A stretch of 64,000 nucleotides of DNA, from the NCBI GenBank assembly GCA_905147135.1, contig LR990044.1, positions 10,048,122-10,112,121 on the forward strand. The letters are read 5' to 3'. The DNA is from Blastobasis lacticolella. Its lineage: Eukaryota; Arthropoda; Insecta; Lepidoptera; Blastobasidae. Positions 54,991 to 64,000 of the stretch are shown here, one piece after another (positions within the stretch are counted from its first letter, which is position 1; each line of letters begins with the position of its first letter). The notes under the pieces were generated by a model that searched no databases, had not been told where the DNA came from, and worked only from the letters and a program-made list of their open reading frames with translations. Made by a program: the position numbers and the translations under genes.

Positions 54991-56812
54991 GAAATAGAAA
55001 CTGACAAATATCGCTATCCCCTGATAAAGTCTACATAATATATACTCAAGTGTTTCCCAAACTACTAAAAGCTGAGAATTTCAAATAAATAATCTCTCAG
55101 CTTTGTTATAGCCATAAATAAACTCACAGATATGTTAAACTGTAAACCACCACCTCTTATCTTATTGGGGGTTAAAATAAAACGAATATGAATGAACAGT
55201 GACATTAATTAATGCAAGTTACTGTTACATAAGAAAGTGTTATTAATAAAGACAAATATAAAAATTGTTGACAGTCGAGACAAAAGTGTGAAGCTTAAAC
55301 AATACCTATAAATAAGGATGTAGTAGGTACTCCCTTAGTCAGCAAGCCATCAGATTATTTAGTATTCACGTCGGTGTTTCGACCGCCGAATAAAGTTAGA
55401 ACGAACAACAGGGAGTACAGAATCATCTTATTATCGCTTATTAAATTTCCCCGATACACGTAGGCAGGGAGGTTTCGAGGTCAGGGGAGGGGTGGCAGAA
55501 AACTTTGTGGATGGGCTCCTACTTAGTTGATGTTGCAAAGAAACCTACTGTACTGACAGGATGATTCACTGTACCAAATTGTTTAGGTGTTTTTGTGTAA
55601 CTGTAGAAGTAATTAAAAACTGTGGTAGTTTTCTTGCTCGTTGGCCTCTCCTCTCCTATATTATAAAAAATCATTTGACTAACAATCGAAGTTTTAACTA
55701 TTTGGATTTTAGCTTAAAATATAACAGAAAAAAGCTTTACATTAACATAAGTTACTTTTACATAAGTAAGGTTAAACTCGATATTTCAAAGTCGCAGTAA
55801 CTCGAATATTTTAACTGTCAAAGGAAACTCTAATAAAATTTTTAAAAATTCTATTAAAATAATTGATAAATAATTAAAAAATAATCTCCCATGCCGCGTC
55901 TGTCTGTCTGTTCGCGATAAATTCAAAAGCTACTGAACAGATTTTCATACGGTTTTCACTAAAAGACAGGGTGATACATAAAAAAAGTTTAGGTGTATGT
56001 ATAATTTGTTAAGTCGTATAATTTTGTTATTAGACAAATTAAACGATAGAATGAAATGGCAACTGCTTGCGACAAGAGCGAAGCTTACTATTACATTATG
56101 ATGTCTTTACGTAATACCGTCGCCGTACACTATTTCAATTATATTGCAAAAAATATTTAGATAAATTTTCGATTAACAAGAAATTCTCGCTTAAAAATTT
56201 CGTACTCCGAACTCCTCTCGCCAATCGTTTCTTTTGTCACACGCACAATTTCGCACTCATAAATTTTATTTTTCCCGCGGAACCTACGCCTTCATATTTT
56301 AAGTTTCGACTCTCGCGTTTGGCGTCGCCGCAAACTCCCTGTAACCGTCACCGGTATCCGAGGGCTGTTGTTGAGTCAATTTAGCGTTGGCAAGTTACCG
56401 GGACGGTGGAACGTTCACTCAATTAGTTAATTTCGTTAAATATCCTTGATTGAGCAACGGACGGCAATCAGCCATGCAAATTCGCCCCCGTCATTCCCCG
56501 GGACTTCAACGGAATAGAATTTTGCTAAATACGCCCGCTGTTTAGCGAAGTTATCCTGGGCCGCGCTGCAATCATTGTGTGGAGATTATTCAGCTTTTTA
56601 CGTATTTATACGGTGATCTACCTATGTGTTTCTGCGAATTTGTTAGGGTCTAATAGGTGTATAATGTTTTCAATAGTGGAAATAAAAATAACAATTGTCT
56701 TTGCGTTAAAGTCCCGATTGTGCTCTCGGCGCGAGGGCTCGGGGTCTGACTTGACCAAGATCCTGGATTTAACATATCAGGTAATCATAGTAGCGCTACT
56801 GCCTTCTGACCG
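54991..56812. other. No gene seen
   Basis: 79- and 85-codon plus-strand frames (55561-55800, 56577-56834) lack motifs; the latter runs into the inverted SINE-2 head. 55890-55990 resembles a common insect repeat (GCGTCTGTCTGTCTG, AAAAGCTACTGAACAGATTTTC) with no second full copy here. Confidence 0.35.
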
Positions 56813-56900
56813 GAAAGGCCACAGTGGGGTTTGAATCCAGTACCTACCTCTCGTTTACGAGTCGGATACTTTAACCACTCGGCCACCGATGCTTCGAATG
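56813..56900 (-). mobile_element. SINE-2 head, the only inverted copy
   Basis: On the minus strand: GGTGGCCGAGTGGTTAAAG, ATCCGACTCGTAAACGAGAGG, GGATTCAAACCCCACTGTGG. This is the tRNA-like head; the body is not evident to the left beyond about 56813. Confidence 0.8.
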
Positions 56901-58289
56901 GTGTCAATAAATATAGGTACATAAAGGTAAGTTGTATTTAGTAGCTGTATGTGTGATATCTAAATGTATACACTTTACCTACAGAACCTTTTACTGATTA
57001 CATAATGATTTAAATTATCCCGGTTACACATTTTAAAGATATGTTTCGGGTTTCCTAGTACGGATTCAGGAGCTACTGGTTAACAAAGGTACGCGGTAGG
57101 AAACTTGGAACATACTTTTAAAATGTGCTTTTACTTATTATTCGCAAATTAAGTTAATTACGTAAAGCTGTATACCGTAGATACTTGTAATTGAGCGACA
57201 TTATAAATATATAATATAAGAAACAAATAATTACTTTAGCATAAAAGAAAAATTGGGATTTCGATACCGTTGTCTATGTCGTAAAACTTCCTTCTTGCAG
57301 CGTGTTTCTTGTTGTTTGCCAATCTCAGAATATCGCACAAGACAAATGTCTAGTTAACATTAGAGGAAAACTGTCTAGAAACTTTGCAGTAAGTAGTTCA
57401 GTACTCCAAGGTGGTGTCAGCATTTCCTATCATGTAATTTCAACACTGCGATCTCCAACCCATTTGTGAATATTACGACGAAAACCTTTACTTTAGAGGG
57501 ACACGTTTTATTTTTATTGACAATGTCATTAACTGTGTTGTTAGTACTGGTTTCTTGAAAAATCTCGGCTAAAGAAAACATGACTATTCCGACTGCTATC
57601 AAAAGTGAAGATTTTGCTGTGAGTAGATCTAATATCTGTAGGCCTACTATACTATGCTCACGATTAAATAGTTATGAGCAGTGCCTCTATCGAAAAGAAG
57701 ATAAACTTTTCAAGAAAATGTTAACTATATCTAACATTGATTTACTACCAACCGTAGATAAAGCACTTCATACATAAATGCGCTTGAAATCTGTCGCCTA
57801 ATTGACTATACATTTGTACGTAGCAATTTATTAGCCAAATACGCACGCCCCAATCAAAATGCCATTACGTACAGTATCGTATTTCCAAATATCAACTTTT
57901 TTCATACTTATAAAGCTCAAAATTGCTTTTCGCGCTGTGGATAATGCTGTGACTGCATTTCTTTTAGTTAACAATCATTGTTTTCGCTTTAACGCATGCG
58001 TATGATTTAGACAACTGACGTGATGTCTGACACTGACAATATGTCTATGACTAAAATAATTATTTTTGATGGTTTTTTATAAGTCGTCGTTTAAGGCCAT
58101 TGTTTCGACAATTTTTGAACACGCACTTGGGCATGCTTACGTGCCGACGGCTAATGACGGACTACGGAAAAGGACTGCTTGACTAGCGATTAAGCAGTCC
58201 TTCACCGGGCCCACTTTTCAAGCGTTCATGTGCTATCAACGGTTAGTAATAAATCAATGATATCTAAGCACGTAGTAAATATGATAGAG
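56901..58289. other. No gene seen; hairpin and SIDE scrap
   Basis: 57443-57478 (CAACACTGCGATCTCCAACCC) is a scrap of SIDE. An 11-bp perfect stem AAGGACTGCTT lies at 58170-58180/58192-58202. The frames around 57417-57777 on both strands lack motifs. Confidence 0.35.
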
Positions 58290-58640
58290 AATGTAGCTGG
58301 ATAGCCGAATCCCACTGCGGCCATGTACCAATGACTCTTTTCTGAGTGTACATTAGTTGTATGCTAACCGATGCTCTTGCTGTGAGGGAAACATCGTGAT
58401 GAAACCTGCACATTCCGGCGACTGAATGTGTAACCATGCCCAATCTAATCGGGGTACCCTGGTAGCAGGGTAACCCTAATGCTCCGTGACCCTGGTAGCA
58501 GGGACACGGAGGTCAGATGGCAGTCGCTCTACTGATAACGTCTAATCAGCCAAATGCTGGATCATGGTCAATTCAGACCCCGGGCCCTCCTATGCGGAAG
58601 TTCAACCAGGACATTAACGCTATGATGATTTGTATATAGC
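58290..58640 (+). mobile_element. SINE-2 copy with internal duplication
   Basis: Most of the head is lost; the match starts at AGCCGAATCCCACTGCGGCC. Body: CCATGTACCAATGACTCTTT, CTGTGAGGGAAACATCGTG, TGTGTAACCATG. The CCCTGGTAGCAGGG block occurs twice (58456-58470 and 58491-58503), a local duplication of about 35 bp. Ends AACCAGGACATTAACGC. Confidence 0.85.
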
Positions 58641-59159
58641 TACAAAGCCAAATGATTCAGAGCACTGCGATATAGTACCTTTATGTGAAACAACTGCACA
58701 AAGGGCAAATACAGTCACAATATATTATTACCCATTGCTTCCAACTCGAGAGAAAGCTAAAAGAAACGCAATGGCCACAAAATTGTGAATGCATTGTGGA
58801 AGTTTGAGAAAGAAATGAACTTTGACTCGGAATGTAAAGCAGGGCATTAACTATTCATCGGACCGGGAGCGCGGATGGAATCCAAATTGAAGGAAACACT
58901 CCTTCTAGGGGCGGTGTAATTGAGTCACCAGCCTGATGAGTACGTATTGGTACGCGGGGAGTGGTGAGGCATGCCAGATTTTCCAATAATTTGTTACAAT
59001 CAAGATCATTTAATACTGATACATAAGAAATAACTTTTCCGTTTTTTATCCGGAGAAGTACATTTTTATTAGGACCTAGGATTACGTTGTAAGGTAATGT
59101 TTCATTTCAAGGAGTTCATCCTCACGCCTTGGGGCCAAATTGGTCGTGAACTGTGCGGT
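58641..59159. other. No gene seen
   Basis: No motif or matched repeat recognised. Confidence 0.35.
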
Positions 59160-59362
59160 TCCAGAGGAACTTTCTTCCACGCACACTATGGTTGTAGAAA
59201 GAACTATCTGGACAGGTTTTGCCTGGAGAGTGCAACATGGAGTTCTTCAAGAAAGGGGGTTTGTACAGGGTCGGCAACGCGTGGGTGATGCCCCTGGTAT
59301 CGCAAACGTCCATTGGCTGCGGTAACTGCTTACCATCAGGCAGGCCGTAAGCTTTTTAGCCA
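59160..59362 (+). mobile_element. LINE-D 3' fragment
   Basis: TTCTTCCACGCACACTATGG, GAACTATCTGGACAGG, CAACATGGAGTTCTTCAAG, GGGTCGGCAACGCGTGGG, GGCTGCGGTAACTGCTTACC and CAGGCAGGCCGTAAGC, parallel to 10010-10190 and 53730-53825. Encodes a degenerate LINE C-terminus; the three overlapping 61-63 codon frames are by-products. Confidence 0.75.
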
Positions 59363-59689
59363 CAGTATACCACAGTATACATTATTTTTAAGTTTGGCTT
59401 TATAAAATACAAAATAAAAATTATCATCTATCGTCAGCCCACCGCAGTTATTATCCTGTAAGAAACCTTGAAAATCAATTTGTCAGTTGTTGTCCTGTTA
59501 AACATAAATAATTATACATTAAACACAGACGATCTGTTGGAGTTTTCATCGCATCTACCCCTAACAAACCCCACCAAAGGGACCCCAGCTCATTAATTAG
59601 AAAGTCCGCCGTGACTCAACAGATTCGTGAAGGAAACACCGGGGTGGCATTTACTTATTTCGGATGCATCGACGAGTTGTTGTGACAAA
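59363..59689. other. No gene seen
   Basis: No motif recognised; AT-rich. Confidence 0.35.
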
Positions 59690-60205
59690 ACTGTGGGAGT
59701 TTCATTGTGTCGCAGTTATGTTGCTTCGATAGCTTTACTTACTAAGGTGAGTAGTGAGGTAGAGAGCCAACTCTTCCCACTCTATTTGTCAGAAGGGACG
59801 AGATGGCCACGTTTCATTTTAAAGGGTCAACTACAACTCGTCTCGCTGTCACATTCTTTATTTAATATCGATAGTCACGAAAATAATCTGATTCTATTTT
59901 TAGCGAATTATAATTGTTTGAAGAAACATGCTCTCGACAGCACAAACTGAGGGAGTTTTTTTATGATGGTTTGACTGTTAAGTTGCTGCAATAGCTTTAC
60001 TTACTAAGGTGGCTCAGCCAACTCGTCCCACTCTATTTGTTAGATTGGACGAGATGACCACGGCCAATTTAAAGGGTCAACTCCAACTCGTCAGGCTATC
60101 ACATTCTATAGTTATTACCTACAATCACGAAACTGATCTTGTTTTGGTTTCGAGCAAATTATTACCGTTTGAAGAAATATTATGCGCTCGACTGTACAAA
60201 CTGGT
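59690..60205 (+). repeat. Diverged tandem duplication, two ~255-bp units
   Basis: Unit 1 (about 59692-59946) and unit 2 (about 59949-60203) share GGGAGTTT, ATAGCTTTACTTACTAAGG, CCCACTCTATTTGT, GACGAGATG, AAAGGGTCAACT, TCACATTCT, GTTTGAAGAAA and CTCGAC near their ends, in the same order. The 107- and 94-codon plus-strand frames each sit in one unit and share KGQLQLV.LSHS, which reflects the duplication and not necessarily a protein. Confidence 0.8.
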
Positions 60206-61431
60206 AGCTTCAAACAATAGATATTGTATTGCGGTGACTACTAAAATTATTAAAATAACTAGAGTCGCAGACTTGTCCCGCGGGCCGAAGTGACAGCGGG
60301 TCGAGTTAAATCGTGGCTCCACCCAGTAAGGATTTTGGTCTCTGACACCCTGCCATCTTGGCTTCGGTATGCGAATTTTATTATTTAATTTTACTTTTTC
60401 TTTGATGATCGTTGAATAAAGAAACATTAGTATATTTTAAACATTACAATATCCCGTTTCTATCTAAATAGTAGACTTAAAAGAAATCGTATTTATTTTG
60501 AAGCATATTTATTAATCTAACTGGATTCCTATAGTTTTTTTTATATTTATAATTATTTAGGGTCATTCTCATCATCGGCTTGTCATCAATTCCTACTTCT
60601 GCTTGCCCACTTGATAATAAAACCCTTTTTATATTAAGAATTACGTTCACCCTACCTTTTTTCATGATTAAATCCCAAATTATCATTCTCATTGCCAACC
60701 TCAACACCGCGTTTGCACGAGCAGTTAAACTTGCTGCAATGAAATTTCCAACAGAAGCACTGAAGCACACAATACGTTAGCTGATCACTGTAAATTGCCG
60801 GGGTGACGTCACACGCAGCAATGTAACGTAACTCCCGCAAAGTTATGGAGACTATCGTGACAAATTTTATGAAACCACCCTAATTTCACGACACAGCGGA
60901 GTCGGGCACAAAGCTCGGTAGTTATAACTTGGTCGTTATCTACGGTATTTCCGCAATTAATCCTATCTGCAAGATAAGGCTGTTTCAAGTTAAGGGCCAG
61001 TCACTGGGGATCTAAGCAATCTTCACGGGTGACTCGTCAAAGTGGGGAAAGGGTCGGAAGCTCAAGAGACTTTCAACAATGCTTGTTATCTTAGAAGAAG
61101 CCGAGGACGTACCTAATGATATCATTTTAAATAAATACGGGGTCACATCTCGGCGGCTGGCCTTTGATTCGAATGTTAGAGACATTCCAAGCGTTTTAGC
61201 TGAGGAAAATTAAGGACTCCCTTTTTGTCTGATATCTATCGAGCCATTTCTTCTACAATTCCAGAAAGATAAGGCATTTTAATTAATTGAGCGCTCGTGT
61301 CACAATTTCATAAAGAACTCGACATAAATTATTCAGACAAAGAAGTCGGAAATTAGATTAGAAAATTTTATAGAGCTCGGTATGGGACTAAGAATTTCTC
61401 ATCAACTGAAAGCTGGAAACGGAACCTACGT
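60206..61431. other. No gene seen
   Basis: Overlapping frames on both strands at 60477-60840 lack motifs. A moderately GC-rich patch at 60275-60360 (CCCGCGGGCCGAAGTG...GCGGGTCGAG) shows no further structure. Confidence 0.35.
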
Positions 61432-61595
61432 TATACAGGGTGTTACATAATATATGCATGAAGCCGTGAACTGGATGGAGTGCTAAACGTATTAAAACTA
61501 TAGGTACAATTATTTCTGTCGTACGTACGTTTTAATACGTTTAGCAATCCATCCAGTTCACGGCTTCATATATATATTATGTAACAACCTGTATA
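61432..61595. mobile_element. Foldback MITE M4 with long terminal inverted repeats
   Basis: TATACAGGGTGTTACATAATAT and AAGCCGTGAACTGGATGG run from 61432 to about 61498 and return, inverted, at about 61529-61595 ending CCTGTATA; the arms are about 65 bp with few mismatches around a roughly 30-bp centre. TATACAGG...CCTGTATA ends suggest a TA target duplication, as in Tc1/mariner-like MITEs. No coding capacity. Confidence 0.85.
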
Positions 61596-61756
61596 GATAT
61601 GTCATATAAAATCATTAAGTGAACTGGTAATCGTTACATTATGTTGTGAATCTACAATTCGAATTGAATTTAAAGACAATATGTTTACGTAATGTAATGT
61701 TTTGTGATGCCATCGCCAATAATACTTAGCCACGTTTTTCTTAATATTTATACTAT
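61596..61756. other. No gene seen
   Basis: Short AT-rich spacer between MITE M4 and repeat F. Confidence 0.4.
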
Positions 61757-61948
61757 ACTAGTGGACCCGGCTCGACTTCGTTCGCGTGTACCTAATTTAA
61801 CCCTACCTACCCTTTTCTTGCTTATAAACCTTCTTCTTGAATCACTCTATCTACTGGTGGAAACCGCAGTAAAATCCGTTGCGTAGTTTAAAAGATCCAA
61901 GCTTAAATATAGACAGACGACGGAAAGCGCATTATTTTATACTATACA
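61757..61948 (+). repeat. Interspersed repeat F, best copy
   Basis: CTAGTGGACCCGGCTCGACTTCG, CTTGCTTATAAACCTTCTTC, TTGAATCACTCTATCTACTGG, CAGTAAAATCCGTTGCGTAG, TTTAAAAGATCCAAGC and ATAGACAGACGACGG. The 60-codon plus-strand frame within it is a by-product. Confidence 0.7.
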
Positions 61949-62224
61949 TGTATAGATGTTGAAGTTCTTTCATGCATTTGGGTCACCTAAGCGACTAGCT
62001 CCACTAATGCAGTGCAGTGCACTGCGCGGCGCACCACGCAGTGCCACGTCACGGTGACAACAAAGAAAACGGTGGTGTTATTCTGGTTTTTCATGTTAGG
62101 CAATGATCGCACGAGAGATTTACGAATGATTGTGAGTTAGGCAACGTTTGCACGAGAGCTTTTTCGACGCTTTTACGCGCGTTATTTTAAACGACTCGCA
62201 TGATTATTGACCTTATGTCGACCT
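61949..62224. other. GC-rich patch and short direct repeats
   Basis: GCAGTGCACTGC at 62014-62025 is a 12-bp palindrome inside CAGTGCAGTGCACTGCGCGGC. GTTAGGCAA...GCACGAGAG occurs at about 62096-62120 and again, as GTTAGGCAA...GCACGAGAG, at 62136-62158. No gene. Confidence 0.4.
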
Positions 62225-62358
62225 TATGTATGGAGGTCAGTTGGCAGTCGTTCCACTGTAATTGCCTGATCTGCTAAATCTTGGATCATAGTCAAAACGG
62301 GCCCCGGGTCCTCGCGTGCGAGAGCACAAACAGGATTTGACGCCAAGATCATCATTAT
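62225..62358 (+). mobile_element. SINE-2 3' half
   Basis: TGGAGGTCAGTTGGCAGTCG, TTCCACTGTAATTGCC, TGATCTGCTAAATCTTGG, CCCCGGGTCCTCGCGTGCG and ACAAACAGGATTTGACGCC, with an (ATC)-rich tail. The minus-strand 111-codon frame over it is a shadow. Confidence 0.8.
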
Positions 62359-64000
62359 CATCGTCTTGGTGTTAAATTTCGGTTGCCAGGAGTCCGCCTT
62401 CCTACTCCTCTTGGTCCACTTCGCTCGGTGTTCGGTATCCTTGGTGGTGAGTTTGTTGGCACGCATGTCGTTCTTATCGACGTCTAGCCATCGCTTCGTG
62501 AGTTGAACTCTCCTTCCCGTGCCTAGCGGGCTGGCATGGTCAGACATTATTGTCCCCACGTAATTTGTCGTTTAATTTCCTTACTATCATTATCCGCATC
62601 TTGTCTCTCACGTTCCGTTTAGAGTAATCTGATCGATTATAATCGTATGGTGCAGGATGTTTTTCAACAAGCTCATAAAACATTATATTGAAGTCAACAT
62701 CATCATAATGACGCCACGATGATTATTTAATTTATATTATTGTCAATGCTACATTGACATTACAATTTGTGTGCCGTTTTTGTAACCTTGATCTGGCTCG
62801 GGTTAATATTTGATTATAACATAATGGTGACATCCTGAAAACCTGCTGAAAACGGTCCGGATACATTTCCAGTTTTACCATCAACTGGTAAGTCTATTTT
62901 TTCACCGGTATTCCATATAGGGTGCACCCAATAGTTACGTCGAGGTCGTCTACATTTTTGCATATTAACCATCTGCAGTACGGCCAACATGTCTTCATCC
63001 CCGGAAGAAGACATAATTTTACTTTAAAATCTTTGAAAACGAATTTTTTCTTTGGATGTTTATTTCTGACAGGTGTCCATAGATTCACCATCTGTAGACC
63101 GTGGTAAGTCATTCCATATTTTAACTAAAAAGTATAACATCAGTAATATCTAAAGAAATTGAACCATGCAACTTCCGCGAATACTATACTATAAATGATT
63201 CTTTTTACCCGACTACGATGGAGCTAAGGGAGGGTAATGAAGTTAACAATCTATGTATGTAAAGTTGATAAACGTGGAAGAATCGACAGAGATTTGTCAG
63301 GACCATAGCAAGTGGAACAATGTCGTCTCTGTCGTATGTCGTCAATGTCGTACTCTTGCGGGGGAAAGGGGTTTGTGTGTATGTATGTTTATATGAATGT
63401 TTGTATGGATGTTTATTCTAGCTGAAAAACTTCTTGGCCGATTTTCGTTAAAAGCGTATTGATTGTCCGATGGTTACAGGCTCTATGATAATACATTCAA
63501 TTAAATTATCTTGAGGATATAAGAACATAAAAACTTCAAAATTTTTAAATTCAGAAGATTGATTCGGTATGTTAGGAATTTTTATTCACATTGATTGATT
63601 CTGTTGTAGGATAAACCGCACTGCTTAAATTTGTCCTCAACTGGTTGAAGACATGATTTTGGGACAATATTACGACAAAATGTTTTAAAACGTAGTAATT
63701 TTGAATTTTGAATATTGAATTTTGAATTTTGAATTTCTGTCCTTTACGAATGTTTACTTAAACTGAGTGTATACCACGGTGGCTCATTCAAAACTATAAC
63801 TACAAAGTATAACATCAGTAGTAAGTATAAAGAGAGTGAATATAACTTAAATTACTCGGAAACCATTGCTCTTAGAAAACTGGATCCTAAAAAAAAATTA
63901 TAGTGCCCGTCGATATCTATAAGTATTTGCTGTTCTGGAACAAGCGTTTTAAGGCAAATAGTTTCAGAGTTATTACAGTTTTAAGATTGACAGCTGTCAA
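62359..64000. other. No gene seen
   Basis: Overlapping short frames at 62814-63112 on both strands lack motifs. 63360-63480 resembles a common insect repeat (GCTGAAAAACTTCTTGGCC). A TTGAAT/TTTGAAT hexamer-like run lies at 63698-63736. The window ends in AT-rich DNA. Confidence 0.35.

Noticed and set aside
59627..60293. Pair of paralogous small genes
   Set aside because: The two frames share residues because the DNA is a tandem duplication; frames differ in length and start, and no motif or codon bias supports coding.
62224..62559. 111-codon minus-strand protein
   Set aside because: Half of it is antisense to a SINE-2 copy and there is no recognised domain.
1..64000. CRISPR array, rRNA genes, prokaryotic operons or viral genes
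   Set aside because: No regularly spaced repeats with unique spacers, no rRNA signature, no Shine-Dalgarno-spaced gene runs and no capsid, envelope or viral polymerase motifs were seen; all polymerase-like frames are LINE reverse transcriptases.

Overview
The window looks like AT-rich, gene-poor genomic DNA from an insect, most likely a moth or butterfly. The evidence is indirect: several decayed non-LTR retrotransposon (LINE) families, tRNA-derived SINEs and terminal-inverted-repeat MITEs of the kind that crowd lepidopteran introns and intergenic DNA, and no dense gene array, operon, rRNA or plasmid feature. I see no convincing host protein-coding gene. The only non-transposon open frame that deserves notice is 125 codons at 2047-2424. 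The window reads as intergenic or intronic DNA built up by successive insertions.

Three LINEs dominate, all on the minus strand. LINE-A (about 3648-7015) is an old CR1/Jockey-group element with endonuclease and reverse transcriptase broken by frameshifts, and a tRNA-Gly-like SINE has landed inside its endonuclease frame. LINE-B (17353-20393) is an essentially full-length RTE-type element bounded by a perfect 11-bp target-site duplication; its endonuclease and RT are readable but separated by two frameshifts. LINE-C (about 40600-43085) is a 5'-truncated CR1/L2-group element with an uninterrupted 722-codon reverse transcriptase frame.

Smaller copies fill the rest: RTE 3' fragments (14695-14964, 38758-38897), a twin-priming-like inverted LINE fragment (27320-27852), several LINE 3' ends, at least ten copies of one tRNA-derived SINE (nine on the plus strand), three tail copies of a second SINE or LINE tail, and two roughly 255-bp elements made of RTE 5' and 3' ends with the coding region missing. 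Both of these have perfect target-site duplications (28241-28496, 51597-51850).

DNA-type elements include foldback MITEs at 286-414, 23045-23220, 38056-38193, 43840-44067, about 44067-44284 and 61432-61595, plus an 83-nt long hairpin at 30030-30112. Tandem and simple repeats include a CCCTAC-like array (3308-3536), five copies of GACAGGTG (44170-44209) and a diverged tandem duplication (59690-60205).

Functionally the autonomous elements (A, B, C) supply, or once supplied, endonuclease and reverse transcriptase, and the SINEs and internally deleted RTE copies are their parasites. The clearest system in view is this RTE and its short internally deleted derivatives. Family names below (LINE-A to F, SINE-1/2, repeats F-I) are local labels, not database names. 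No database search was possible.
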